64,000 nt of DNA from Moniliophthora roreri. Its lineage: Eukaryota; Basidiomycota; Agaricomycetes; Agaricales; Marasmiaceae. Below the pieces are notes generated by a model. That model saw only the letters and a program-made list of their open reading frames with translations. It had not been told where the DNA came from and did no database searches. Shown here in pieces: positions 1 through 12,819 of the stretch (within the stretch, counting starts at the first letter, position 1; each line of letters begins with the position of its first letter). The stretch is from positions 1-64,000 of the forward strand of contig LATX02000208.1 in NCBI GenBank assembly GCA_001466705.2, in the 5' to 3' direction. The position numbers and the translations under genes were made by a program.

Positions 1-1117
1 CATCCTTCCCACATAACTCGAGTCACCTGTGGGGCCTTCTGAGAGAAGGAAGGGACTTGAGCATCCTGCACTACATGAGCTGGTGCACGACTTGGTAAGT
101 ATGAGTCTGGCTTAGTGAATTCAAGCCACTGAAGCATATCTGTCACTTCTACCCTATTATGCAAGTCAAAATGCTTAAAGACCTTGATCCCTGGGGGCAG
201 CATGGCATGCAGCCCACAAAGGCAACACATCCAATCGTGCCAAGCCCTCATTGGCTGCTGCAGGTGGCTGAAACCTTAAAATTCAACTGTATAGTTCTGA
301 CGTGTGCCTTCCCATGTTACGTTACTTGCGCAGCAACGTCAACTTCAACCAACTCCAATGAAGAGTCTCCTTCGCAGAAGTAGTTTTCAAGTTCAAGTTT
401 AAGTTCGTTCAGCGGTTGCTGAAGTTCAGAGATCCTTCAATGCTGGCGTTGACACAAGTATAAGATAAACCAGGTCAAGCTAGAGACTTAATGCCTCTGC
501 TCGAGCGCTTAAATACGTTACAACCGAGCTAGAGCTACCTATATATGTATAGCCGATGAGTTCGGTGAATGTCTAAGGTTTCCCGAAGCTGTCGGGATAT
601 GAGTAATACTGTACAAAGGGATAAGTAAATGGGGATGGGGAAGGTGGAGGAGTCCGGAGGTAAAGGGAAGCATAGGTATGAGAAGGAGAAGGGGGCTAGG
701 AAGGTGGAGAAGTCCGAGGGTAATGAGAAGCATAGGTAGTACTACAGAGAGAAAAGAAGAAAAAGGAGAAAGTTCGTAACATCCCATGGCCAGGATACGG
801 TCACAGAAGGCCCGGTCATCACCATGATGGAGCTGGACGACAAAGACCTGCACCTGGAGTGGTGCTCAGAGTGCCAGCAACGAGTCCTCGGCATCTGTCG
901 ACACACACCCAACAGGTCCTCTGACAATGAGCTGCGAACACACAGAACCAGAGTACGGAACCATCTGATGCTTGACATGACTTCTCCCTCATGTAAACAG
1001 CACTCACAGGGTTCCCTCTCAGCAGAGAAAGGTCACATATCAGACAATGATGGCAGCCAGAGCGAATCTGGGACGTCCCAACACTTGCCTCGCAAGCTCG
1101 CGCGACGGAGACACTAC
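1..1117. other. Left edge, normal CpG content, no confident gene
   Basis: No convincing gene model was found here. Short open frames exist (for example 824-1123 plus), but they lack a recognisable domain or good splice partners. About 110 bp near 300-420 reappears, inverted and diverged, at about 11,010-11,105; both share the core GTTACGTTACTTG (on opposite strands). This suggests the left edge contains a piece of a retrotransposon terminal repeat. CpG dinucleotides are common up to about 1,115 and then become rare. Confidence 0.4.
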
Positions 1118-1122
1118 GTATG

Positions 1123-1848
1123 AGGTGTTCTTTCTATGCTATTAATACAAAGGAAATACACTCAGAATACTGCTATATATTTGCTTCCAGACAACACTCA
1201 GAAAATTCTATTAGTTTCAAGTTATCATCACATATTGAAAACAGCAAGCATACTCTGGATTTTAATTTCCAGAAGAGTCTATGTTTTTTGATAATTTTAT
1301 GATAATGAAATTATAGAATTATCCTTTAATTTTCTAATTATAGATATACTAAATTTTCTGCCTTATAAAATACTGAGAAAACATTTAGAAAATAAATATA
1401 AGATTTTGAATTTTATATCAAAGGAAACATGATAAATACAAAAGGAAAACTATATGAAAACTATCTAAGAACTGCTTTAAAATATAGTGTTTTCACATGA
1501 TTTTCCTACCATTTTCCTAGTGTTTTCCTAGTGTTTTCTCTGACTTTCCCACAATAGAAAATGTGGAATTTTTATCTTATCTTATTAGCATTTTCTGAGC
1601 ATTTTCAACTAGAGAAAATTTAATATTTTCTCAGCATGGAAATTATTCTAATATATTGTATTATTTATTAACTCTCAGAATTTGAAAATTCTATATCTTT
1701 TGCTGGTGAAAATTTAGTATTCTCCAGACATATTCTTGTTGAGAGGACACAATTGAAATTTAGAATTTATATATGTTTTTATAAGAATTCTCTTTGAAAG
1801 AAGATTAAGTGTTTTCTCAATCAGAATACCATGTTAAAAGAACACCTT
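1123..1848. mobile_element. AT-rich terminal-inverted-repeat element (MITE-like)
   Basis: The left end begins AGGTGTTCTTT and the right end reads as the imperfect inverse, ending AAAGAACACCTT. The direct repeat GTATG flanks both ends (1118-1122 and 1849-1853), as expected of a 5-bp target-site duplication. The interior is very AT-rich, nearly free of CpG, full of GAAAAT/ATTTTC strings and a TTTTCCTAG repeat near 1,500-1,545, and has no long open frame. It is best read as a non-autonomous DNA transposon; the superfamily is not determined. Confidence 0.55.
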
Positions 1849-1933
1849 GTATGTAGTGAGATATGATAGCAGTTGGCCCAGAGTTGACTGAGTACCCAAG
1901 ACTCCAGAAACTCGCAGAATACCCTCAGCTCAG

Positions 1934-3436
1934 ATGCCTGTTCAGGCAGTGAACCTTCACGCCACCGCATTTTCGAGGATTACGTCCACCCCCGATTGCA
2001 CTGCCCCACACGCTAGGCCCACAACGATGACAAACTTTCCTGAGGAAAACCCATTTATATATTGTCACCCACAAACAGGCACTGACACCAGCATGAATGA
2101 ACAAGACAAGTCCCCAAAATCAGGGAAGTCCATGCTGAAGGCATTGAGAGTTGCTGAACAGGCAGTGATATACCTGGAAAGTGTGGAATCCTGGAAGGCA
2201 CTAGCTGTCAAAGATAGCAACAACTCCCCCTATGGCTTTGTTCCTGCAATTGACTATGACAGAATTAGGGGGGAGAAATTCTTTCCCTTTTTTGCTGCTG
2301 CCACCCAAAACACTGGCCAGTACCCATGAGTCATTTGAGAGGTGGAACATCTCCTTAAGAATGTCCGCCCAGACCAACAAAAGCATATTATGGAAGAAAG
2401 TGATGACATCATTCTCATCTTCCCGTTCAACACCAGCACCCTGCTCCTCTCTTCCATCACGAATATCTGCGTGCACATTGCTGAAAAGCTGCTACTCCTA
2501 GGCCAAGGGACTATTGAGGTTCTACGTGCAGACCTGTGCAATCTAGCACTCAGTGTTGAGAATAAGTTCTCTCCCCCACAGTTCTTCTATGCTCGAATCA
2601 AGGATGCCAAGATGAGAGAAATGGTCCTGGCAGGTCAAACACACAGCTTTGACGAGATCTGCACATTCCACACCCTCGCCCCCAACCCTGATTGTCAGTT
2701 CTGGACAGTGGGGCTAGCATGAAGCTCTCATGAGATAGGCTCAGAGGAAGTCCTAGATGACCTGTGCTATGGAATTGCTGTTGCTGCATGGCAAAAGCCA
2801 GAGTTCTTCTCCCTCATACAGGCTGCAACCCTGTCAAAAACGAGTAATGTACAGGAACGTGCACTAGAGTTCCTCTCCACTGTCAATGCCACCTTCATCT
2901 GGGATGCAGAAGACCCGAAATCAGAGCCTGACTGGCTAGTCACTGCCCACCCTATCACCTGTGACTATGAGAAACAACAGAATATCCTCACCTTCCTCTG
3001 TTTGCTCCCCATCTCTCACAGAGATAGTTCATTCACATGGGCGGCTCACCGTTCCTCGCAACCTCCTTATTGCACCCTGCTCCCTATTTGCTGTGGGCTA
3101 TGTGGCATGGATTCACACCTGGCTCACAACTGCCCATTTCTTTGCACTTTCGGCTGGAAGGGGGCAGTGGCAGGCCAAAAGCTTAATGACATCATTAAAG
3201 AGTACCAACGGAACAACAGTGGGGCCTCTGGCCCACCCTGGCCAGTCACTCAAGCTAATGTGAGAGCCAGTGCCAAATCGAACCCTCCACCCCCTCCCTC
3301 AGGGTGGGAGAGCAATGAATACCATGAAGCCAATGGTAATTATAGAAGTAGCGGGAAACAGCCTCCCTCTGGAAACTGTGGTGGGAGCTGTGGTGGAAGT
3401 CATGGTGGGCAACGCAGCCAGAAGGGGGGTAGATAG
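1934..3436 (+). pseudogene. LINE ORF1 (gag-like, zinc knuckle), broken
   Basis: This is the remnant of the RNA-binding ORF1 protein of a non-LTR retrotransposon. The frame is shifted or stopped several times, with open pieces at 1934-2329, 2342-2722 and 3002-3436. In the last piece the residues CGLCGMDSHLAHNC fit a CCHC zinc knuckle (C-x2-C-x4-H-x4-C), the hallmark of gag-like ORF1 proteins. After it comes a Pro/Gly/Ser-rich tail with SCGG repeats, typical of a disordered nucleic-acid-binding end. A possible original start is the ATG near 2029. No function is expected from this copy. Confidence 0.55.
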
Positions 3437-3849
3437 CTATGAAATAGTTGATTTGGGACAACAGATACATATACCTTCCCACATGTATCATTATACTCTC
3501 TACTGTGACTAGAAAGAATAACAGCCCAACATGCCTTATACCATAGAAGTCTGCGACCCACTAAGATTACACTACTGCCTAGCTCTGGGGCTAGAAGAAG
3601 TCGCAAAGCCTGTGCACACCCCTTGATGGTCTAATTTACTGATCAAGGCTATGCAAAACCTCGAGACAGGAAGCCATCAAGATTAGGGGAGTGTCGTAGC
3701 ACAAAGCATTGCACTACAATGCTCCCTCCGCCAACAGCAGTCCTATTTAGGAGGTGCCTGCTGGCCAGCAGCCCTGGCAAGTCTGTTGGCATGTGAGGTC
3801 CCCCAGAGGACCGAGCCCCTGACAGCAGACAAGCACAAAACTGGATAAA

Positions 3850-5875
3850 GTGCCTAGTTGTCGCAAGACTAGGTACCGATTCCACACTGTGACTACAAAC
3901 TACAGAGGTGATTTTATTTCAATGGGTGCAACTAACAGTTTATCGGCTACAGGTTCCATGGACACAAGTACTACTATAGCCAATGCTCGAGGTGAAGATG
4001 CCTCCCCCCTCAGGCATCAACAAACCAGGGACAGCATAGGCTGGGAGGGTCCAGAGTGTTCAGAATGCCCTATGCACCTGAATGTGCAGGCCATTCATGA
4101 GGAATGGTGCGACGCTAGCAGTGCTAGACTGCATGTGCCTGAAGCACAGCCGGCTCCTGAGGAGTGGCCAACTACTATGAGTAGCCATGTGGCACTTGAA
4201 GCGCATACTGTTCCTGAGCAACAGTCAGCCTCTATGAATCAGAGAAGGGTGACTGAACCGCTAGGTACTCCTGATGAGAGAACCCAGAGTCAAGGACTGA
4301 ACCCCAGGCTCATGCAAGCAGCAAGAATGCTGCTGAGTGCTCGCATTGAGCGGTCCCAGGAGACAGTCCCAGAGGATCAGGATCCAGCAATAAGTGGGCA
4401 GCCAGACCCTATAGATGAAGCTATTGAACTGTTAAATCAGATTCTTAATGACAGTGAAAATGAACCGATTCACTGGGACACGCAGCCCCAGCAAGAGATG
4501 ACACAAAGCCAGCCAAGACCACAAGCAAATACATCAAGCTGTAAAAACCTCAAAGCCTCATTTACAGTGGGCGCACTCAATATAAATGGGGTTGGAAACC
4601 CAAGCTTCTACCACCTGAAAAATAAATGGTGGGACCTAAATAAAGTGATAAATAAGAACCGGATAGGGGTGCTAATTGTTGGTGAAACCCACCTTGATGA
4701 CAAATGATACTTACAGGTACAAAGAGTGTATCACAGTCAGCTTGAAATCCGGTATTCATCCCACCCGACACAGCCGACAAGTGAAAAGGGTGTAGCCATT
4801 GTCCTAAACAGGGACTATGTAAACACTGAAGTTGTAAAAGCATGGGATATTGTGCCCAGACATGCCTTGTTGGTAGAAATACTAAGCAGAGATGACAAGC
4901 CAATATCAATACTTGGAATATATGCCTCAAACAACTGAACAGCAAATAAGAACCTGTGGGCAGACATTACAAGGTGGTTTAATGACCATCCTGGTGTCCG
5001 TAGACCGGACATATTTGGAGGAGATTTTAACTTAGTGGAAGATCCTATTGACTGCTTCCCAATGCACAATGACCCTGCAAGTGCTACAGATGAGCTTGAC
5101 ACACTCAAAACTGGACTGGGAATGGTTGATGGGTGGCATGAAACCCACCCCAACACTATCGCCTACACCTACCCACAAAAACCAAGCCACACCACCCCAA
5201 AGTCTCAGATCGACAGGATATATGTCTCACATGAACTATTCCCTGCCATATATCAGTGGCAAATCAAGACAGTAGGAATCAGAACCGACCACCAACTAGT
5301 CACAGTGAAGGTATTGGACATAGATTCTCCTGAAATAGAGAGAGGCAGGTGGGTGTGGCCAATGCACATTAACAGTGACTGGGAGCTAGTTGATTTTATC
5401 CAGTCAGAAGGGATAAAGCTTATTCATGATATGGAACGGCACCAACACATGGCTACATGGACAGATGAACTGAACCCGCAATGCCTCTGGGAAGCCTTCA
5501 AAACAAGAATATTAGAAAAAGCCCGGGAACGTGCAAAAATCATCATACCCAAGATCAAGAGGGAGATAAATGACATTACATTCAAATTAGAGGCAATCTC
5601 CAAAGGCCCCACCCTGGATGATGAAGAACGTGCCCTTTCCAAGGCTGTATTCTATCAAAAGCTAGTGGAACTTGAGACCAAGCAACACAATGCAGCACGG
5701 CTGTCATCACAAGCCAAGAATCGGCTGGAGGGCGAGGTAATAAATAAATACTGGTCCTGAATAAACAAAGAAAAGAAACCATGCGATGTCATACAACAAC
5801 TAATGAAGTATACTCACGGTGCACCAGCAAGTGGCATAGATGATCAGCTGCACCCAGGATACATACAACATTCCC
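3850..5875 (+). pseudogene. LINE ORF2 endonuclease domain, broken
   Basis: The product is an apurinic-like endonuclease of the EEP superfamily, used by LINEs to nick the target DNA. After a poorly conserved leader, the catalytic core starts near 4,561 and shows, in order, VGALNINGVGN, VGETHLDD (catalytic Glu), GGDFNLVED, QIDRIYVS and RTDHQLVTV (the terminal Asp-His pair). The chain is interrupted by TGA at about 4,705, 4,936 and 5,758; open reading resumes in the same register, so these look like point nonsense mutations. A coiled, charged region follows (5,340-5,757). No RT domain is seen, so the copy is 3' truncated or the RT has decayed beyond recognition. Confidence 0.65.
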
Positions 5876-5982
5876 ANAACTAAAGTAATGGTTTCTTTGT
5901 GGCAGCATTGAAGATGCTCAAAAACCTATGCCTCTACTATGAAAACATGAGGCCTGTGGTGCCAAAATACCCTCGAAAAAGG

Positions 5983-5996
5983 TATATATATATATA
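5983..5996. repeat. (TA)n microsatellite
   Basis: Seven TA units in a row, directly after the last recognisable LINE sequence. From here to about 6,770 I see no gene; the sequence is AT-rich, CpG-poor and without long open frames. Confidence 0.8.
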
Positions 5997-6770
5997 AGTT
6001 CTTGATTCTCAGTTTTGTTTGCGAGTTGGTTCACTGTGGTTCACTGTTACTGCAACATCAAGAATAATTCTCAATGTCTCACTTGGTAGTTCAGAGATGA
6101 TTGCCTTCAAAACAACTTCTCAGATCAAAAATAGGTGTTTGTTTGTATAATATTTATCAGTTTTGTGGTTTTATCAATCACTTGGAAAGCAAATACTAGT
6201 ATAGATTTTGACCAGAAACTGCCCAAAGAATAAACTTCTTCTAAGTGAGAACAAAGGTACCTCTTGTACCTAAATATAGCCCTCTTAGCTATGTTCTGCA
6301 ATGATTCTCAAGAGGACAGATCTTCTAGACACTGCTAGCCTGAAACCCTCTCTGATTCATGTCGAAACACCAGACTATACTGATGCACATCAGCNTCACA
6401 AATACAAATAAAACTGAGTTGGGTGATAAATATTATATAAACTGAGCTGTGTTTGGTAATTTCTCTGTCACAGTGTCCAATTGTAGTCAGGCTTCATAGC
6501 CATAAACTCTTTTATTCTTTTCCTATAACGATTGTGCAGTCTTCTGACACTAACCATTTGCAATTTTCTCTATCAAACAGCTCTTCTTCCAACTCCATTT
6601 GAAAATATTATACTTCCATGCTGCTCTGCACAGTTCCTTCCTTCTCCGTCTACTATCATCTGCCCTATAGACACATAATATGCTTCCATCTCTATGTTTA
6701 AAGTGTACATGTAAGCTCAGCTGTGCTGGTTTCTTGTTATACAGCTTTGTCTTCCATTTTTCTGTGATAC

Positions 6771-7561
6771 AGGCACTCTTCCAGTAGCTGATCATCTATT
6801 TCATTCTTCAATTTGACATTCAGTATCTCAAGTATCCCTTGCCAATAATTTGTCATCCTCTGTTTCATATCTGTTTCTCAATAATATTCTTATATGTGTA
6901 TCATTGAAGGCTTTTATTCTTCCTTCAAGTTGGGTATAGATTGAAAATATCATTAAAAGTGAAAATATTCCCTTTAGTATGCTTTCAATAGAGAAGTATT
7001 ATGTGGTGTGGTTCTCTACAGGTTTCAGGATGCTCCTCTGTGTTCAGATTCACTGTTTATTTTCATACTAGCAGTAGTTGGGTACCCTTGTATGGCCTAC
7101 CATCAACCATTACTCTGCTAATATTTTATATCCTTCTCTACTACTCACTTTGACTAGCTGCTCAGGGCTCACACTAGTCCTCAATTCCCTTGTATATGTC
7201 ATTTTCAACCATAAAAGTGCAAAATATTCTCTATTTGCATGTGAAATAAAAGGTAAAAGTTATGCATATCACCAACTTGTNGCACCCTTCCAGTAGCTGA
7301 TCATCTATTTCATTCTTCAATTTGACATTTGGTATCTCAAGTATCCCTTGCCAATAATTTGTCATCCTCTGTTTCATATCCATTTCTCGATAATATTCTC
7401 GTATGTGTATCATTGAAGGCTTTTACTCTTCCTTCCAATTGGGTATGGTTTGTGAATATTCCCTTTAGTATGCTTTCGATAGAGAGGTGTGATGTGTGTT
7501 TCCCTACAGGTTTCGGGATGCTCCTCTGTGTTCGAAATAAAAGGTAAAAGTTATGCATATC
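6771..7561. repeat. Direct repeat, two copies about 510 bp apart
   Basis: The sequence at 6771-7050 (starting CTTCCAGTAGCTGATCATC) recurs at 7287-7535 with few changes. A further stretch, GAAATAAAAGGTAAAAGTT, occurs at about 7,242 and again at 7,536. The second unit lacks roughly 200 bp present in the first. On the minus strand both units keep short, similar open pieces, so they may descend from a coding region of an unknown transposon. The ambiguous base at 7281 sits at the repeat junction, so an assembly artefact is possible. Confidence 0.7.
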
Positions 7562-10020
7562 ATCGTTGTATCTGTAGTCATGTAGCTACACTTGTTCTGA
7601 GGTGTTTCAACTCTTTCTAAGGTTGCGTTGCCCCTTGTTAAGTAATTTCATCTATTTGCACCATGTTAGAACTCTTTATTAAGAGATCATCTGCTTTGAT
7701 TCTGATCTGCATGTTCCAGTGCCTGATTATTCTCTGATTGTTTCTTTTCTTTCAAGTTGTCTCTCTGTTCTGATATCTTCTCTAAGTACCTCTGTACTGT
7801 ATGACTGCATGTTGCACTTTGCAGATGTCATAGAAAAGTGAATAAATTGAAAATTCCCATTGATAGCACTTTGAGAGAGCTCAGTTAACTAGCCAACATG
7901 TTCATATGGTTATAGTTGAGTTCCCTATAGGTTTCAGGAGTGATATGCTTCAGATCTAATACATAGATAAGTCAGAATGTACAGCTTAGACACCTCTGTA
8001 TAGCATATCATATAGCTTTTTGTACTTTCCAACACACTGTAGCTTCTCTAAGGCAATGACTAGCAGACTGGGCTCACTCTAGTCCTTATTACCCATTATC
8101 TGATGTTATATCAAAGTGTTCTGATTCAAAAGTAATGTAAATTGGGTAAAATTGGGTCTTTTCTAGGTTTGCCATATTACTGAGTAGTCAGTCAAAACCT
8201 ATATATGCTTGATGGCATGAAGCTATAAGTTAATTGTACTCATGGTATGCCCCACATGGGTACCAGGTTACTTATAGACTCAATACTGTGCATCAAGCAT
8301 TCTGAAACCTGTAGGGACTTCTATATGGTGTTGTTCAAAAGGAGACACATTGATAGTTGAACATATATATGGTGTATCAAGAGGATATTTTTACTTTTAA
8401 ACAACTTTCATTTACTCTCAGAGAGCTCATTCAAGCTCAGGATGATACCTATGATATACCAAGAGAAAAGACATGACAATATCTAAATCAGATATACAAG
8501 GAGATATGAGATCAAGTATATGATTGCTCAGCATTCCAGGATGATGATATGATGATCACTCCAAGATAGGAGGAAAGTGATAAGACAGAAATCAGATAGG
8601 ACAGATAGACAAGAGAAGAACCATGAGAGATAGAAATGAGTCAGTCAGATAGGACTAATGGAACAAGGAAGTTGAGAGCATTTCCAAACAATTGAAAGAT
8701 GGGATAAGGAACTTCTATGCAGTAGCAACAGATTCTGATCCTAGATACCTATATACTGCATGGAGGGCCTAGCTTGAGTCATGCTTCCAATACCCAAGAC
8801 TGTATTTATTAGTGACCCACATACCTATATACAGTATGGGATTACTATTGTGACCAGGAGCTGAACCCATATACATTCATTTTGTGATTCTTTCTGTGAC
8901 TCATATGATATATACCTATTATTATAATTTTATTGTAAATATTTTTTTCCAGCAGTATATAAGGACAGCCATTTTGTAGATGGGAGCAAGAGGAATCTGC
9001 CCCACCACTATGCAATTTGTATGTGGCTATTGTTTGTGTAGAGAAATCACATTCAATCAGATCTTCCTCCTCATGTCAGGCTCTAGAGACTCAGAGTAGA
9101 CCTAGTTGAGTTATAAGGCTATAAACCAAACTTGATAGTGATGGCAAAGCCAGATATTTATTCTGCACTTTAACAAATAGTTGTTTTCAAGCTTAAGAGA
9201 AGACTTTGTATCTGTTATACCTGTACAACTCAGCTCAGCCATAACTCATATAAGGACCACCTATGTGCCCTTTCTATCATATCTTACACATTTCATTAAT
9301 TTCTGTACTGTATATCTTATAGCATGTTTTCTTGTAGCGACAACTTGGTCATTATCCTCATGGACCACACATGTTCTCCTTGTTGTACTCTGTCCTAGCA
9401 GTATATAAGCCGTTGTACTTTACCAGTATACTCCAAGTGGAAAATTAACGTTGTTCTACACTCTACTTCTCTCTTCTTGACTTCACTCTCAATCTCGCTT
9501 GTGCAGAGACCCTTCATCTCTGCTGAGCTCTGTAGTTCAGTAGTGCTGTTGCCAATAGCTTCAGTGAACCCACCTCCTTCATATGGTGATCTTCATACAG
9601 CACTCTCCTTGCCGTTTGGCCATACTTGTCCTTGTCCTTTCCATTCTTGCATAGTCCTAACAGTATCAGAAGGTTTTGGTGGCTTTCTGGAGGCAGCTAG
9701 TGTTTTGCTAGTGTTGACACAGCTTAGAGAGGGCCCAGGCTATATTTGAAGTAGAAGTTTTCCTACTTAAGTGCATTACAGATCACAACCAAGAGGGCTG
9801 TGTCCAGTACAAGAGGTATTGTAGTCTTTGATTACTTGAGTTATCACTCCAGAGTAGTCTTACCATCACCTCAGCACAATTAGCTGTTGTATTTGGGCTT
9901 GATATTGAGATAGTGTAAACCAGAAAACACACAATAAAAACAAGATTATAAAACAAATATACCTTCATAGTCTCTATGTCAATAAATGAATACATGCTTA
10001 TTTGGAACATGAAAATCAAA
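7562..10020. other. CpG-poor intergenic DNA, no gene recognised
   Basis: This is AT-rich sequence with very few CpG. TATA-like strings (AGTATATAA) occur near 8,957 and 9,398, but neither precedes a convincing reading frame. Open pieces at 9181-9408 and 9477-9749 have no recognisable motif and no conserved partner elsewhere in the window. Confidence 0.5.
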
Positions 10021-10200
10021 TAAGAGTCTCAGTTAGTCACTGGTCCTCCACTGCCAGTCTCAGTGACTCATGTGACTTATTGCCAGTTCCACCATGTCAA
10101 CCATTGCTTCTACAGCCTTTGTCATTGTTCCAAATGCCCTTGTCATTGCCCTGAGTAGCCATTGTTGTTGTAGTTGACTCTTTTTGGTCATAACAGAGCC
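10021..10200 (+). repeat. Diverged copy of the GH76 upstream region
   Basis: This stretch aligns by eye with 20,470-20,600, which precedes the first GH76-like gene. Shared strings include CAGTGACTCAT near the start and then GCCTT-GTC--T patterns. Most differences are C-to-T or G-to-A. With the GH76 tail at 12,820-13,633, it suggests that 10.0-13.6 kb is a decayed copy of a GH76 locus, with its middle unrecognisable or replaced. Confidence 0.45.
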
Positions 10201-10559
10201 TCAGGTGCATCTTGATATCATGAAACCATTATTAGTGCTAATATTTGCTTAAACTTTGATAGTTATCATTATGACCAGTTTCAAGAAAAAATTTTTATCT
10301 ATAATATGGCCTAACAGCCATCCCAAACCCTGTCAGAAAGAGGGTGGACTCTAATTGTTACTAAAAACTAAGAAACTCACTACTTTCTTGAAATTTCTGA
10401 TGTTTATTGATTCCCCTATGAGTCTGTGGCCAGAAATCAGGTAGGTAACTATCATTTATAATATTTAAGAAGTTTCTGGAGCATTTGGGAGCACATGGTG
10501 TTACAGACAGTGTTATTTTCTCTTTTTCCTCTTTTCTTCATAGTTACAGCTTTGATGAT

Positions 10560-11160
10560 TTGAGTGCTCTTCGGCACTAACTTTCTATTTTTCTTTACCT
10601 ATGCTTCTTTTTGACATCTGGATGCTTACACATTCCCAGCTCCCTTTCCTATCTCTATGCTCCCTATTTTATTTAAGACATCATTACTATGTCATTTGCG
10701 ATGTTAGTATGACTTCATTATTCTATTTCATTCCATCCAATTCTAACTTATTCGACGACATCGCTTACGATGTCATGTTCCTTATTCATGACTTCATCGA
10801 CATTCTTGCATGTTTCATTGCTTTCTACTTGTTTACTAAACAACGATGTCAACTCAGTAGTTTGTACCCAAACTAGTAGCTACAATCGTTGTATAAGTAG
10901 ATAGTTTTGAGGTCTAAGCTACTTCAGCTTGACCTAGTTAATCCATCGGACATCTTGCTCAATTCACGACCAACTCCAGAGAGTATTACTCTCTGCCGAG
11001 CCCGACCAAACTCTTGAACTCAAACTTGATCTCAAACTTGACATCGCTATGTCATAGTGGTGTTGAGTAGTTGTCGTTGCTGTGCAAGTAACGTAACACA
11101 TGGACCTGGGGAATATAGTGTTCCAGGTTGAGGTTCTGTCTGAGACAGACATTGATGCAT
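10560..11160 (-). repeat. LTR-like insert that retains CpG
   Basis: About 600 bp inside the CpG-poor island have normal CpG density (for example TTCGACGACATCGCTTACG near 10,750). A piece near 11,010-11,105 matches, inverted, the left edge of the window near 300-420. No coding motif is visible. The simplest reading is a younger solo LTR or similar insert that arrived after the neighbouring DNA lost its CpGs. TTGATG occurs just outside both ends but exact borders are unclear. Confidence 0.35.
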
Positions 11161-12819
11161 AACTACATATTGATTGTACATAATCTTTGACTCAAATCAA
11201 TGTCCCACAGCAAATGTAGAGCCAGACACTACTATATTCTCTATTTCTGTTCTATATGATTACCTTTCAACATTACTAAAATCCCAAGACCCAAAGAGAC
11301 CAGAAATGTTAACTTAAGGTTGGAGTTAGTAGATATCTATGCAGCACATGTGCATGCCTCTCTGAGCCAATGGCTTTTTTCACTTGCTGCATAGGAACTA
11401 CAACAAAAAGCTGTTCCATGTACAACACTGCACTATTCTGAGACATTAAGATATTCACAGTTAAGTATTCAAGTCAACCCAGAAGAGATTCACTGGATGA
11501 GCCTAACACTCATGTGTTGTGAAACAAGATCCCACAGCTACATAACAATATCCAGAAAGCATTATTATTCAATAGTACAAAGATGGCTATGAACAAAACA
11601 CAGTATCTAGCCATTGTGTAGCTGGGTGAACAATAGCTGTAACAGTGAGCTTCATTATGGCTTGAGTGAGGTATTCAACACAGGTATGAGGTAGTGGGGG
11701 TGAGACTGTGGGCTGCCTCTTTTAATATGAGTGTTGGGACTGGGCTTGCATTTCCATCAAGTTTTGAGCTGGATGAATTTGGATCAGAGAATGTTCTTTT
11801 TTGTTGTGACACTGGGGTTTCTGGACATGTGAAGTGAGAGAGAAAATAGGTTTATAGGTGGAGTTTATGGGCGGAAAGTCTCCAAGGGCACTGAAGCATG
11901 GAATCTGGAGGACAAGCAAATAATAGGCTTAAGACTAGAGCAGTGTATAGCTTTCAACCAGAGATCATGATACTCTTACTATACTTATATATCCAAAGAC
12001 AAAACTCTTTCTAACTCTTTATCCAGACCCAAGAAATCACACATCAAGTTTCAGGCCAGAATATGAGAGGACAATGAACCATACCATACATCTCTCATGT
12101 CCAGAAGCATGCATCCCTGGGCTTTGAGTATTCATGCAACATAAGGGATATACTAGGATGGAGTGAAGATGCCACTTGCAAGAATAGGGGACAATATGTT
12201 GTAATACTTGCAAGGGGAAGAATGGTGGATTGTCATGTGGGTGAAAATATTTGTTGGCATTATGGCACAATTTAGGACAGGAAATGATACTCAAGTAGTA
12301 ATAATTGTTAATGTCTAGACAGATAGTTAGTAATAAAGATTCCTAGTAGCCTAGGATTGAGGCACACCTGAGATTCTTCTCTATGATGGAAATAGCTACT
12401 CTGGGTAACAATGATGAAGGCTGTGGAAGCAATGGTTGACATGGCAGAACCAGCAACAAGTCAAATGATTCAATGCCAGCAGTGAAGGACCAGTAGCCAA
12501 ATGGTGTCCAGGACAGTGGGAATAACAACAAGGGACACAGATACAGTGACAAATGGCTATGGGATTGATAGTTGAAGTTGAAGAGCCAATGATGAGTCAC
12601 TGTTGCCAGAAGTGGTCACCAGCAGGCAGTCCAGGAGGGAACTTGATGACTTGGAGAGGTCTGAGGAAATGTGAGGTGCAATGGAGGGCAGAGGAGAGGT
12701 GCAATGAGGTGTGCCTAATTTCTGCACAGAATCACTCTGATCCAATACCAGATAAAGCCAGATAAAGCCTATTCCTGGTGTCTTATTAGTTCTGATACCT
12801 GAGACACAAAGGTGGACTC
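11161..12819. other. CpG-poor DNA, no gene recognised
   Basis: No long open frame or family motif is seen. If 10.0-13.6 kb is an old GH76 locus, the 5' exons should lie here, but I could not align them. Confidence 0.4.

Larger units (their letters stand above)
1934..5990 (+). mobile_element. Decayed non-LTR (LINE-type) retrotransposon
   Basis: Two successive remnant coding regions form a LINE-like order: an ORF1 ending in a CCHC zinc knuckle, then an ORF2 that starts with an endonuclease/exonuclease/phosphatase domain. I see no reverse transcriptase after the endonuclease; similarity stops near 5,950, just before a short TA repeat (5983-5996). The copy is broken by several TGA codons, as expected if CGA codons were mutated at CpG. 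It lies wholly inside the CpG-poor island. Confidence 0.65.

Noticed and set aside
824..1123. Frame with ECQQ and Cys pairs suggesting a zinc-binding protein
   Set aside because: Too few ordered Cys/His residues, no splice context, and it runs to the border of a transposable element.
8950..9420. TATA-like strings as LTR promoters
   Set aside because: No matching second LTR, primer-binding site or retrotransposon coding sequence was found around them.
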